Source: Isoetes taiwanensis
Taxonomy: Eukaryota > Streptophyta > Lycopodiopsida > Isoetales > Isoetaceae
Direction: 5' to 3'
Length of the DNA: 64,000 bases
NCBI GenBank assembly: GCA_021234155.1
Contig: JAJEKV010000053.1
Coordinates: 8,935,798 to 8,999,797 of the forward strand
The stretch's first letter is position 1, and each line of letters begins with the position of its first letter. This document shows, piece after piece, positions 44,880 through 57,450 of this stretch. Both the position numbers and the translations under genes were made by a program. The notes under the pieces were generated by a model, which saw nothing but the letters and a program-made list of their open reading frames with translations, did not search any database and was not told the origin of the DNA.

Positions 44880-47440
44880 ATGATTGCACAGGAAAGCGGG
44901 GGCATGGTTTAGGGGGGGCCCACTACTACCGAACGGCCTTGGCACAATCGATCTCCTTGGTCAAGACGGGCAGGCACAACCGGTACTGTGGGTGCATGTG
45001 CAAAACTGCAGTAGCAGACCTCTCTTTGTGGTAGCCTGCTACTTCCCACATGCAGAGAGCAACTTATATCACACCCACTCGGATGTGGATAGACTGGACA
45101 CCTATGTTGATCTATATGATGACATACAGTAGCATAAGCAGTTGGGCATTGTCACACTCCTTGGAGACTTCAATGTACGCACTGGGGTAGAATAACCCAT
45201 GAGATTTGATCCCTTGACTCATGATGTGTTGCTGCTGCATCGTGCATAAGGAGCTTGGCCATGGATATCAGATGACAATTAGGTCACGTGCTATGGTAGG
45301 CCGTTGCTTTTGCTCTGTGGTATCTTTGACCTGGTAATTTGCAATGGACTGGCACAATGGCCGTTCTTCCGCAAGAGCACTCGCAATCAGGAAAACCAGG
45401 GGGGTGGATCTAGTGTAATGGACTACGTGCTGGTGCCTGAGCAGGATATGCATGTCGTCAAGCACTTCCAGGTGGGAACATCTAATAGGGATGAAGAGGT
45501 CAACTCAGACTATCTACCACTTTACTTGCAGCTGACTTGGCAAGTTGTGCGAATCCCTGTACAATAACTCCTCACATGTCTCAGCTGTGATTGGATTATG
45601 AACATGCAGGGGCTTATGTCCAGATGCTAGTAGATGACCTGGCAGAAATTTTGCAGTACCTTACACTAGAGCAACAGACAGGCCAGCTGATTGACGTGCA
45701 TAGGACTGCTGTTGAAAGGTGCTTTGGGATAAGCCGCCCTCAACTGACCTCCAGGACCACACGCAATCAGTGGTTTGATGTGGAGTGCAAGGAACACAAA
45801 TGCTGACTCCACCAAGTCACAGACCCTGCTTTATGCCCGCACACAGTCAGACACTACCGCATCTTCCTTAAAACTAAGAAAGCCAGGTACATCGCAACGC
45901 ATCAAAGGAAAATGTTTTACCTCCTGGAACGTCACCCCACGACCTTCTGGCAAAGGGTTCTCGAAAAGCCAGTATAGCCCACAGGGAACATCACTCCCGA
46001 GCAGTGGAGGCAATACTTGCAGGGTGGACAAGTAGCATTACCCTTGAAAGAAGGCCCAGTGCTGGAAATCACAGAGTCAGACGTGGACCAATTCTTACAG
46101 CGTCTTGCCAATGGGAAAGTGCCAGACCTGGATGGTATGCAGGCAGAATTGCTCAAGTGCTTCCCACTGCAATGGACCAATAGTAGAGTTGTTCCCATCT
46201 ATAAGGCAGATGACCCGCACTGCCCAACCAATTACCAAAAAATTTCGGTGTTTGCAAAATTGGTAGCTGGGATTCTCGAGCGGCAGTTGACAGACTAGGC
46301 AGAGGCAGCAGAGGTGCGGGCCCTCACTTAGACAGGATTCAGACCCCGACACTCAACCATTGACCACATCTTCATGTTGCGGACTCTGATTGAAGACAAC
46401 AGGAACCGGCAGCAGGACCTATATTGTTGCTTCGTGGACTTTGCAAAGGCCTTTGACACTGTGCCTCGGGAAACGCTATGGGCAAGATCGCAACAGTTGG
46501 GGGTTCCTGTAGATGTGCAGAATGCAGTGTACATGTTATATGAGAGTGCTCAGGCTGGTTGCAACCGATAAGGCAACCATTCGATAGCAGTATCGGGGTT
46601 CGACAAGGGTGCCCTCTCTCTCCAATTGTTTGGGGTTTACATTGATCAGTTGGAGAGCTGGCTTGCTGATAATGGGAGCTCATCTTCTGCACCAGGTCAT
46701 CAGATAGCTAATATGTGCTAATGATGTGGACCTCCTAACTTACACTCCAGCAGACATGCAGCGCCATCTTAATGCCCTGGACACATTCTGCCAAGCGATT
46801 GATATGCGCGTCAACCTAGCCAAGACTAAGGTGGTCCTCATATCATCCTCACATCAACCGAGGATATCCTCCTTCAGTTATCGAGGCCAAAATGTGGAAA
46901 TGACACCCACATACAACTATTTGGGAGTGGAGTTTCCTTCTATTATGCACTGGGACACATCCATACGACTACGAGTGACGGCGGGCTAGAAGGCACTATA
47001 TGCAACGCAGAACAATAGTCACAGAACAGAGCTGTATGATTAGGCCCATCAGTCGCACCTATTCAAGGTTTTAGTGGAGCCTGTCCTTTTATACAGGGTT
47101 GAAATATGGGGCCCAGTAGTGTCCCTCGCTACTTAGAGTGACTTGGAGCAGGTACAGAAAGCCTTCTTAGTATGAGCACTGGGGGTGAAGTCCACAGTCC
47201 CATATCAAATTCTGTTGCAGGAGATGGGTTTCTTGCCTCTTTAGAGGGCGGCCCTTGATCGCCACATTGTATATTTCCAGAAGATGATCAATATGGACGA
47301 TGCTCGTCCCCCTAACCTAGCTTATATCATGGCAATGGAGCCGTAGTGCCGCAATGCCTGCTGGAGGGAAAAGAGAGCTCAATGGTTGGCTAGATGGAAT
47401 GTGCAGGAGCACAGGTGCATAGATGAAATCTTCGAGGACG
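44880..47440 (+). mobile_element. LINE (non-LTR retrotransposon), 5'-truncated and decayed
   Basis: Starts inside the APE-type endonuclease (LGDFNVRTG, about 45164-45190; SVMDYVLVP, about 45414). Continues with the reverse transcriptase: VDQFLQRLANGKVPDLDGMQ (46085), SRVVPIYKADDPHCPTNYQ, then GFRPRHSTIDHIFMLRTLI, then CFVDFAKAFDTVPRETLW. The catalytic YADD box appears as CANDVDLL (about 46711), with Asn for the first Asp. Thumb and C-terminal region follow (NYLGVEF, then VLLYRVEIWGP). In-frame stops, for example at 45130, 46297 and 46987, and at least one frame change near 45580 show it is dead. The clade is not certain. Confidence 0.9.
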
Positions 47441-47449
47441 TACGGAAAT

Positions 47450-47745
47450 CTTCATAGGATGTAAGGGAATCTACATAGAATTATGGGGAATCTAGGTGAA
47501 TCTTAGGACAATTTTTGAGGATCTATGGGAATCTTGAGAGAATTTATAGAAACCTAGGGATTCTTTATAGAATATTTGAGAATCTAGGGGAACCTTGATA
47601 GGATCTTCGAGAATCTGTATAGAATCTTTGAGAATCTAGAGGAATCTTAATATAATCTTTTAGATTCTAGGTGAATCTTGATGGAATTTTGGAGGACCTA
47701 AGGAATGTTCATAAGATCTAAGGGAATATAAGGAATCTTATGTAA
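47450..47745. repeat. Degenerate tandem repeat 3' of the LINE
   Basis: About ten imperfect copies of a roughly 28-30 base unit resembling GAATCTAGGGGAATCTTGAT plus AGAATCTTTGA. It directly follows the LINE reading frames and may be its 3' tail or an independent minisatellite. Confidence 0.8.
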
Positions 47746-47759
47746 TTATCAAAACCATT

Positions 47760-48454
47760 GCATGTGGAGTTTTGACAGTTACGATTATCTACGCCTTTTT
47801 ATACCATGCCTTCTCTCTCCATCTCCATCAGCTCCTCTGCATCTCCTTTCGTTTAGCGGCCAGACTTCCCCACTCCTTCGTGGTTCTCTTCTATTTGTCC
47901 AGTTCCCTGCTTGCCTTGCCCTTCTCGCCCATCCTGTTTTGCCAGACCGGATTAGTTTTTTGTTTTCCCCTTTTGTCTGACTAGAATAGGTCGTGTTTTC
48001 TACAGATCGTTGCCCATTTCGGTCCTGCAATGCCATTTCAGTTTCGGCCTTGTTTCCTGCTTTGTGGCGTTGTTTCTTGTTTCTTTTTCTTTGGCTTAAT
48101 TGTTGGTGGTTCCGATTTTCCTGTGGCAAAACCTAATCTCAATTTGATGGAGCAACTGAGATTCTCTCTTGGTTCGTGCAACCGGGATTCTCACTTTGTT
48201 GGTGTTCTGCTCCTGTCAGCCAGTCCCAGTCTCAGGCCGAGCAAGATCAAGGCAACCTTCACTTACCTCTGTTTTAGTTTTGTTTACAGTTTGAAGGGAT
48301 TGTGGCTGCATCAGGCCTAAGCCAATTGTTCAGATTTCTCTGGAGAGGAAGCGGGCCAGCCTACCGACCGAGGCTTAAGGGTCTGAGTTTTCTTCCCTGT
48401 CATTTCTTTGATATTTGTGGCAGACTCAAAGTGGAGCATCCAGGTTGTTTAAAT
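47760..48454. other. Pyrimidine-rich non-coding stretch before copy B
   Basis: Long C/T-rich runs give open frames by composition on both strands, but no family signature. No gene assigned. Confidence 0.5.
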
Positions 48455-50017
48455 TGTGACGTTCTAGGTATTTATACGGTATAGGTATACATCCAGGACA
48501 CGTCATCAAGACATACTGGGCCTAAGGGTCCAAGTGAGGGTCGACCATAATAGTTTTATTTAGATATGCTAATAAATCCACTATGGATAATTATAAAGTA
48601 TTATGGGCTAATTAGCCTAATTAAGTTAAATTAGCTAATAGGCACCAAAAAGGGGGCGCCACCTGGCCCAAATCGGTTGGCCAGGAGGACTTTCCATTTT
48701 GGGCCTAGGAAAAGGGGTCCTAACCCCATGTTTCTTCCCCAAATTCGAATTTGGGACTAAGGAGGAGCAGCAGCCAGCAGACCAAGCTTGAATTGCCAAC
48801 AATCACTCACCAGTTTCGAGAAATGGGCTCCTATCGTGACCATGGCTCTAGCCAGGACACTGGTTAGTATGTAGATAGCTTGGATTCCTAGATAATCATA
48901 GGATTAACCCTTGTATGATAGATGTATGGTTAATCTCTACTTTGTATTCTATTCAAAGTTATGGATGGATGGATGTTTAAGAATAGCTTTCCTTCTGTTC
49001 CTACTGTGTGGTATGGGTAAAAGGGTGGGTAGAGACCTAAAGGCTATCTAGAAGTAGGGATGTTCCTAGATAGAACCCCTAAAATCCAGTACTTGCGGCC
49101 TGTGCACAAGAGCCTACCGGGCTGTGGATGCTATGATGCGGTTCAGCACCATACAACGGGTATGAAGGTGAATCGGGGGTGGGGTCCTGCCTAGCGCGGC
49201 TACGGGACTCCTACAGTGTGCTAGACTGATAGCCGGTCACTGTGTGTGGGCTGAGTATGGGTCTGACACTCCATGGGCCGGAGGGTGGGAGCCTGTATGG
49301 CCGCCTTGGGCTCGAACGGGTTGGTGAGCTGACCTTTAGATTTAGGGGAGTAAGTCGGGCACGGATGCGGGGTCGCTGATGCGACACGTGTTCTCTAGCA
49401 CACCCAGGGATCCGCCATACCCGGGGAGGAGACGCCTCTCTGACCTGCCTCGTTGGACCGGGGAGATGTAACCCAGAGTAGTCCCGAAGCGTGATTCCTT
49501 GGGATTGCGTCTCCGGAGGGATACAAGCACGTCATAGCATGATTCAGCCTATCTGCAAAGTGTGCACAGGAGGGGCGGATGGAGTGGACAACCCTAGCCA
49601 TTGTCTTATGCCAGCCAACGCCATGTTATATCTCCGTCTGTTGATATCTTGAGACCCTGGCCGTCAGTTGATCCCTTGGAGTCTGAGCCCGGGGTAGTGC
49701 CTTGTTATTATGTTATTTCATGTCGTTATGGTTGGGATTATGGTTGCCATGATGATGAGGATGGGCCACCCTTCGTGGTGGTATATGATTCTGCATTATC
49801 ATTGTATGCTAACATATATGTGTATGCTTCCGCTGTATAGGATTCCACATAGAGGACGTGGGGCGAATGACACCTCCGTGATCCTCGCCCGGATACTTGG
49901 CCATCCCGAGTAGTCCGAGTACGACGGAGGGCCTTGCCATGGTGATTTGGTCACCATGGGAGGGGAATTCCCGTATCTATATGGTGGGAGCATCGTATGG
50001 ATTCTGGGAGCGTCACA
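48455..50017 (+). repeat. 5' LTR of copy B
   Basis: Begins TGTGACGTTC and ends CGTCACA. Collinear with 59537-61381 and with the older copy A LTR. Confidence 0.9.
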
Positions 50018-50018
50018 G

Positions 50019-50031
50019 TGGTATCAGAGCC
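50019..50031 (+). promoter_or_regulatory. Primer-binding site, initiator-Met tRNA type
   Basis: TGGTATCAGAGCC, one base after the LTR end, is complementary to the 3' end of plant initiator Met tRNA. The same motif follows the 3' LTR at 61383. Confidence 0.9.
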
Positions 50032-50700
50032 ATGGTTTTGGTGGACCAAAACTGTTGCACTGGCCATACTCTAACTCGTTAGTTGACGGTGAAAATTCTT
50101 GGTATAGGACGCCCCAACTCTGTAGTTAGTGTGTTGGTTAGCTTAGTTATGGGAGGAATGACCTAGTTGTGATGGAAGTGTTCTCTAGTGAAGTGGCTAA
50201 GGTCAAAAAGTAGAATTAGCAATTCGAGTTTTGTAGTCGTTATAACTTTTTCTACATAGCTCGGATCGGCGAGATCTTTGCTCCAATGGATCAGGCGTAC
50301 TCCAAGTACCCTAGGGGAGTTGTTAAACGGCACTAAAAGGTTGAGCAAGGGGCGGAACCGAACAGCGGCGCTGCTCGGGTTTTAACGTCTTAGAATCGGG
50401 AGATAAACTAAAAAAAAACAGACCGGCGCCGCTCCGTATATTTACGCGTATAATAATTTTCCCGCCATATTTTTTTATTAAAAAAAAAGTTTTTAATAAA
50501 GAAAATTTTTAAAAGTTAAAAAGTTAAACGGGTTTTCTTTTCTTCTCCTCTCGCCGCCCGCCTATTCCGCCGCCCGCCTATTCCGCCGTCCGCCATAGCC
50601 ATCGGACCCGAGCTTGCTCTTCCACCTTGTGTCTTTCCCCACGGTCTCCTCCACCCTCAGCGCCTCTTTTCTCGCTTCTATAATCGCCAGCGTCTCCCTT

Positions 50701-53700
50701 ATGGCCAACACCAAGACTACCCTAGATCCTACTACCCTCCATATACCTCAGATATATGCACTGATTGCGCAGCATATGGCTGCCAACCCTGATTTGATTG
50801 ACATTCTTTTAAATGAGTTGGTGCAGCGGTTTGCTAGCGACCTTAGGATACCTTATCCTATATTCCATTTTTCCGAGCAGTTTTTGATTAAATTGAACCT
50901 CCAATAACTGCCATACATCATAGTCGAGCAACCTGACCTCGTTATGGTGTTGATCAAGTTCTATCCCCCTGAATGTGAGGAACACCCAGAGGAGGAAGCC
51001 ATTCGCATTGAGTCCGCCCGTGTTCGGACATTAGCTCGAGAGGATGACCGTCGGGAGGTAGAGAGGGCAGATACAAAAACCTGGGCTCGGGAATACATGT
51101 ACTTGGGCCATGAATGGGCCATTATCAATTGCCAAGCCCTCGAGATTCCCCCATATGAGTGGCATGAAGCCTCACAGACATTTACCTGGGGACTGATCCC
51201 AGACATCAGCTTGGATTATCTGACGACAGTCCAGATTGACATGGCCCGGCGGCCCGACCGCTACCATGCCGAGCTGATCCGAAGGGTTGCGAACCGAAGG
51301 TTTTCCCAAATGGAAGCTGATATGGAACGAGCCCGTCAGTTCCAGGAAGAACAGGAAAGGGCTCAGCAGGAGCGCCAACAGAAAGAGCAGCAGGACAAAG
51401 GATCCCAAGACCAGCCGGCCAATAGGGAGCAGGAAAACCAGCAGGGGCCTAATCAGGCGGATAAGCCGCCCATCAAGAGACGGAGGAAAGCTGTGGTCTA
51501 TAAGTCCGGCAGCCAGTATAAAGATAAGCTGAAGGCTGTCGGCAGTATTGGGAAGCACACAAGCTCGACTCGGAGGCAGGAGCGGGTGGATGCCTCATGG
51601 CCCCATCCCGTGACTGCAGGAAGACCACGGAACTCCTGATAAGGAAGCTGCCTTTTCAGAGGTTGGTTCGGGAAATAGCACAGGAGTTTAAAACCGACCT
51701 CCGCTTCCAAACTTTTGCAATTTTGGCACTGCAGGAGGCCGCCGAGGCCTATCTGATAGCTCTTTTTGGTGACGCCAACCTCTGCGCTATACATGCAAAG
51801 AGGGTCACCATAATGACCAAGGACTTAGCCCTTGCCCGAAGAATCCGGGGAGAGCATCCATAGTTGCCTGAGGGCATTGCATTGTAATAAATTTTGCTAT
51901 AATAATAGGAAATCCAATTTTGTTACTGTGTTCCTATCATGGATTAGATAGCTCCAATTCCGATTAAAAAAAAAAAATAATTATCTATAATTATAATACT
52001 GACGTCAGCATTAAAAAAAAATTATAAGAGGACTTCAAAAGTTAGGGTTTTATTTTCACTCTCCAGCTTTTGTTTATCCTCTTTCCTCCTTCCTTCTAGC
52101 GCCTATGGCCGCCATCGACCTGCTTGCATGGTACCAAGATGGGGAGCACTGGGATCCCCAAGTACCCTTCGATATCTTAAAGCCTTTTCTACTCCAACAT
52201 ATTGATCTCATTTTGAACATGCAGCACCCGGACTATGCTGGATTTCTGCAGTTCTATACAGAGGAGATGCTTCCTCTTTGCATCCCTCTGGGAGAACCTC
52301 CACGCTTGTACATCGAACGAGCTGTGGTGAAGGAGATGCTTGGAGGGGGTAAGAGTGGTTACGAGGTGCTGCGGGGCAAACTCTGATGGGCCCGGGATCC
52401 TCCTGTTGTCATACACGAGGGACAGGAGCTCCTTGAAATATCATTTGCCCTGGCCATCTTAATGGACCAGTATGTGGAGGATGAAATTCTACCTGCGGAG
52501 AAGGGCAAGGTTCCTGAATCCTCAGATGACGAAGATGATGAGCAGATTACAATGGAAGATTTCGGCTGTTGGAAGCAGCTGGCGAAGAGATGCCGCCACG
52601 GCGGGAGCGGGGAGGACGTCTAACCGGATTGGATGTTCTTCCCGTCATATATCACCAGGGCCAGGAGTTTCTCCTCCTGGATGACATTTTATGGACCTAC
52701 CATGTGGTAGCGGGCCTTAAGGGATGGGGGAAGGCGCAGATTCTTTATGAGCTGGCCGAGTATTGCAGGGGCGACTTTATTGACTTCTCGTCCATGGATC
52801 TTCCCCCTGAGGTACAGCACCTGCTTCGCTTCCATCAGCAGACCATTGAGCCGGCTGAGACACTTCTCTGGCTTAGGGATCTTGTACTCCAAGATCCTCC
52901 GTCTCAGCCTCCTCCAGAAGCTTTTGTGGCTATGTGTCCACAAGTTCCAAATATTAATATGGTCAAGATTTCCCCCAACTCAGATGAGGAAGGGGAGGAC
53001 TTGTATCATAACCCAAGCCATGCCCAAGAAGAGAAGGAGGAGCTCGAGGAAGAGGAAGCCCCCATGGACATAGAGAGGGAGGTAGTCACTTCGGGTACGC
53101 CTCAGGAAAACGTAGGGGCAAACCATCTTACCCGCTTCTTCCTCTCAGCTTTTAGGCATGGGCAAGTTCTTTTTGTGGCCCGTGACCTGGGGCCAGAAGC
53201 AGAGGCATCGTGGTGGAGCCTGCGTGCCCTATCCACTTTGGCGGGGCACAAGAAGTTACCATACCGCGTCTTCACTTACGTGTTGGTGCGGCGCGACCTC
53301 ACCCTGACCGCTTTGGGTCAGGATATAGCACCCTGGATGAGTATGAAACTCCTCACGGTGGCCCCGTTGGCTGTTGCATATCCCCCAGAAATTGCTACCA
53401 TTGCGGCCGCCACTGTGGATCCGGGGGTCACTCTGTTACGTCATCGGCCGCCACCACCACCTCCTACGCCAATGGACCAGGATGCGGGGCCTAGCTCCTA
53501 GTCATTTATATTATGTATTTTAGAGTATAGCCTTTGAGCTACTCAAACATATGTAATCCTATGTTGCTGTTCTTCACGCATTTTTAAATACAATCAAATT
53601 GTCTCTTTCCTACAATACTTGTCTTTCTCTTTTAGAGTTTGAGGTATAAGGAATAATTCATTTGTTGTACATTCATCCTTGCCGTCTTGCAGACGATGAG

Positions 53701-53946
53701 ATCGAGGAGAATGAAGAGGAAATCCCTGAGGAACTGCGACACGAGGACGAGCCACCCCCAGAGCAGGACTATGGGGACGAGGATGGAGAGTATGAGGATG
53801 CTGATGACGATTATGAAGAAGAAGGGCCAGAGGAGGAAGAGGAACCCTATGACCCCGAAAATCTGCAGCAGACACTTCGTCGTACGTGGAATTATTGGGA
53901 TATGACAAAACAGGAAGTCTTTGCGGATGCAAATGATCATCTCTGA
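50701..53946 (+). mobile_element. Extra reading frames between the 5' LTR and gag of copy B
   Basis: Four to five plus-strand frames of unknown function: 50701-50907, 50944-51639 (Glu/Gln/Lys-rich, coiled-coil tail), 52105-52386, 52569-53501 (Pro-rich end) and 53662-53946 (strongly acidic, DDDYEEEGPEEEEE type). The blocks lie ahead of the recognisable gag and have no gag, pol or env signature. Extra frames of this kind are known in some large plant gypsy lineages. Fossil; not intact throughout. Confidence 0.6.
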
Positions 53947-54359
53947 CAAATCTTCTACGCGCTTCGAGACCTCTTCAACTTGTTGATTATTAGTCCTACC
54001 TTGGATTACCAATATGTGATCATTCAGACGTGGGCTCGCTATAAAGTAGTTAGGGCGGTGCGGGAGAGTATTCGTTACTCCATTCTGTACCCCTTCACGC
54101 AGCCCTAGGCCTGACCTCCACAGTCTCTTCATAGTTACGCGTGTTTTATTTGGAATTGTCCTATGTGTAATCGTCAGTTTTGGACTGTACAGCCTCGAGT
54201 TTTTGTTGAAACACTCTTTTAATGTAACTGTGACTTTGTCTTCATAATAAAACTGTTTTCCTTAATTCTCTTTTCTTGTTCTTATTGTTGTTGGTGTTTA
54301 CTTCTTGTTGTCATAAATGGGATGACTTTGCTTATCTTTCTCCTCTTCCTATTTAGACG

Positions 54360-55140
54360 GTGCACGCCCATGGGCGACACCCTTTCAACCGGGCCGTCTT
54401 ACCCCGGAACAGGAGCTTATGATTATGAAACGCCAGCTCACCGAGCTCCAAGCCTATGTGTTGCAGCAGAATCCCCCACAAGAGTATGGACCAGAGATTC
54501 CTGCCCCATTGAACCCAGCGCCACCACCGGCCCCTGCACCTGTACCTGTGGCCGCTACGGCGACTCGATCCAAGAGGACACGCCCTAGTTCCTCTTCGGA
54601 CGCTGCCCCACAGTCTTCTGACTCTTCGGATTCCTCTGAGGATGAGGCTGACCATGCCAAGGCCAGTAAAAAGGATTACCAGAAGACGGTGGATTCCGCC
54701 ATCACAAGTATCTGGAAGAACTGAAAACTTGCGCAGTTCTCGGGGAAAACCAGGAATGGGGTGGATGCCGAGTCATGGTTAGATGAAATGCAGGAATTTG
54801 GAAAGTCATATGGGATGACTGAAAAGGATATTGGCAATCTACTAATCTTACAGGATCGGCAAGGATTTGGTGGAAAGGGTATGCCCGCTCTCATGGGCTT
54901 ACAAGGGGAAGGTGCTGTTACAAAGTCTTTGCTAAAGCCTTCAAATCACACTATGTGCCAAAGGCTCATCGCTGTCAGCAGATCCAAACTTTTTACCGCT
55001 TGGAACAGAAGAACATGACTGTCCAAGCTTATACAGATGAGTTTATGCACTTACGCTTATATGTTCCAGGCATTAATGAGCGACGAGCAGTTGAGGGCTA
55101 TATAGAGGGCTTATCCCCTACTCTTAAAAAATGGTCCGGG
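54360..55140 (+). mobile_element. gag region of copy B
   Basis: Pro/Ala/Ser-rich lead-in, then a capsid-type segment (TVQAYTDEFMHLRLYVPGIN, with the helix pattern of plant gypsy gag). Broken. Confidence 0.75.
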
Positions 55141-56108
55141 CCATAGATCCTAAGACGGTTGCAGAAGAAGAGGCAAAGGCACTGAGCCTAGAAGAGGATA
55201 CCCCAAGGTATCAGCCACCAAGAACCTCTTCGTTCCCTCAGAACAAGGGGTATACACCTTATAAGGGCCGTTCGCCCAGCCCAGGGCCTCCTGCTTCTAC
55301 GGGGTATCCGAAGACGGATAAAAAGGTCTCCTTCAATATGCCGGAGAAACCCACTGGTAGCGCAGGAGTTTTCAGGGATATTCTCCAAGCTATTCCTAGG
55401 GATCAACGAGAACAGTTACGTAGGGAAAAGGCCTGTTATCGGTGTTTCCGCCCAGGCCACCGTATGCAAGAATGCCCTTTCATCACCCAACCAGTGCAGG
55501 CTGCTCTAGCGGATATGGATTGGGAGGACCCACAGAATATCGGAGAGGAGGATGCGCCTGACTATATTCAAGGTGAGTCACATATATTTGCCGCCATTGA
55601 AACGGGCCAAGCCGACCAACAGCCCTCTGTTATTTCTACCGTCGGTCAAGTAGATTGTAAACCTTTTGTCATTCTTATGGACACGGGTAGTACGCATAAC
55701 TTTGCATCTCCTAGAATGGCAGAAGCCTTACAGATCACCCCTTTAAAGTCTAAGCCACATCCAGTTACGTTGGCAAATGGTGCCATACGCCACACCCGGG
55801 GTCGTCGCATCAACCTGAACATTCAGTTGCCAGGCGCACCTGTTGCTCTCGGAGCCAAAATAATGGACATTGGCCGACATGATCTCATTGTGGAAATGAA
55901 GTTCTTGGCTGCTGCCAAAGACAATATTGATTGTGAGAAACGGGAAGTTACCTTCAACGCGGCCAATGGAGCCCGAGTTACGATAGCAGGTAAGCCAGTT
56001 AACCATATGATGCAATGCATTTCCTTACGCCAATTGCATAGGGCTCTCAGGAAGTCACAGATTACCGGCATGGTCCGACTTGCTTCCATAGAAGCTAAAT
56101 CTAAATGA
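55141..56108 (+). mobile_element. Nucleocapsid zinc knuckle and protease of copy B
   Basis: Zinc knuckle CYRCFRPGHRMQEC (C-x2-C-x4-H-x4-C, about 55435-55476). Retropepsin active site ILMDTGSTHNF (about 55672-55704). Confidence 0.85.
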
Positions 56109-57450
56109 TTCTTCGGGAATACCATGATCTTTTTCCTGATGAAATCCATCGGCTACCACCCTTCAGAGGGGTGGAGTGTGAAATTACTCTGGAACCAGGC
56201 ACCAAGCCTACCAGTAAGGCCCCATACCGGATGAGTCTTCCTGAGTTAACTGAGCTTAAGAAGCAGTTACAAGAACTCCTTAAGTTAGGCTTCATCAGGC
56301 CTAGTGTTTCACCCTTTGGAGCCCCAACACTTTTTGTTAAGAAGAAAGATGGCACCATGAGGATGTGCATTGATTACCGGCAACTAAACAAGCATACCAT
56401 TAAGAATCACTATGCTTTACCACGGGCCGATGATCTTATGGATCCGTTGCAAGGGGCTAAGTATTTCTCGAAGATTGATCTTCGTTCAGGATATCACTAG
56501 ATATGAATTAAAGAGGATGACATCCATAAGTCTGCTTTCCGGACTCGTTACGGTCATTATGAATTTACAGTGATGCCATTTGGCCTGACCAATGCTCCGG
56601 CTACCTTTATGCGCCTTATGAATGACGTCTTCCGAGAATACCTTGATGAATTCGTTGTTATATTCTTTGATGATATCCTCATATACAGCAAGACATTGGA
56701 AGATCATGAACGCCATCTTCGCTTGGCATTGCAGAAATTGCGGCGACACCAATTGTATGCCAAGTTCTCTAAGTGTCGTTTTGCCACCACCAAGGTGGAT
56801 CACCTGGGTCATATTGTATCTGCAGAAGGAATAGACACCGACCCAGCTAAAATCGAGGCAATCAAGGAATGGCCCATTCCAACTAATGTGTCTGAGGTTC
56901 GCAGTTTTTTAGGTTTGGCCGGGTATTACCGTAAATTTGTCAAGGACTTTGCCAAGCTCGCTGCACCTCTAACTGACCTGACCAAACATGATAAGATCAG
57001 GGATTGGATGGCACACTGGAAAGAGAAAGTATAGACTGGCTTCCAAGCTTTGAAGGATGCTTTGACAACAGCTCCAGTGCTTACAATGCCAGATCCTCAG
57101 AAGGATAAATGGGTTGCCACAGATGCCAGTCGAATAGCTACTGGAGGTGTTTTAATGCAAGAGGGTCGGGTGATTGCTTATGACTCCTGGAAGATGAATG
57201 ATGCCGAGCAACGATATCCCATGCATGACCAGGAATTGCTTGCTGTTGTGCGTGCTTTGCGTATTTGGTGGCATTATTTGCTTGGACGGCGATTCCAGTT
57301 GGATACTAATCACCAGAGCCTCCAATATATCTTTACACAACCCCATCTTAATTTGAGACAAAGGCAGTGGATGGAATTCCTGGAGGAATATGACTTTGAA
57401 GTCATTTATAAGCCCGGCAAGCATAATGTAGTTGCTGACGCCCTTTCCAG
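56109..57450 (+). mobile_element. Reverse transcriptase and RNase H of copy B
   Basis: RT signatures [31 protein letters not shown] and the catalytic [11 protein letters not shown]. RNase H begins at VATDAS (about 57114) and runs to the VVADALSRH end (about 57450). Confidence 0.9.

Noticed and set aside
47762-48320. Secreted-looking small proteins in pyrimidine-rich DNA
   Set aside because: Leu/Ser/Phe content follows from C/T runs; no family or splice support.
50019-50031. tRNA gene at the TGGTATCAGAGCC motif
   Set aside because: Only the primer-binding complement of a tRNA end; no cloverleaf around it.
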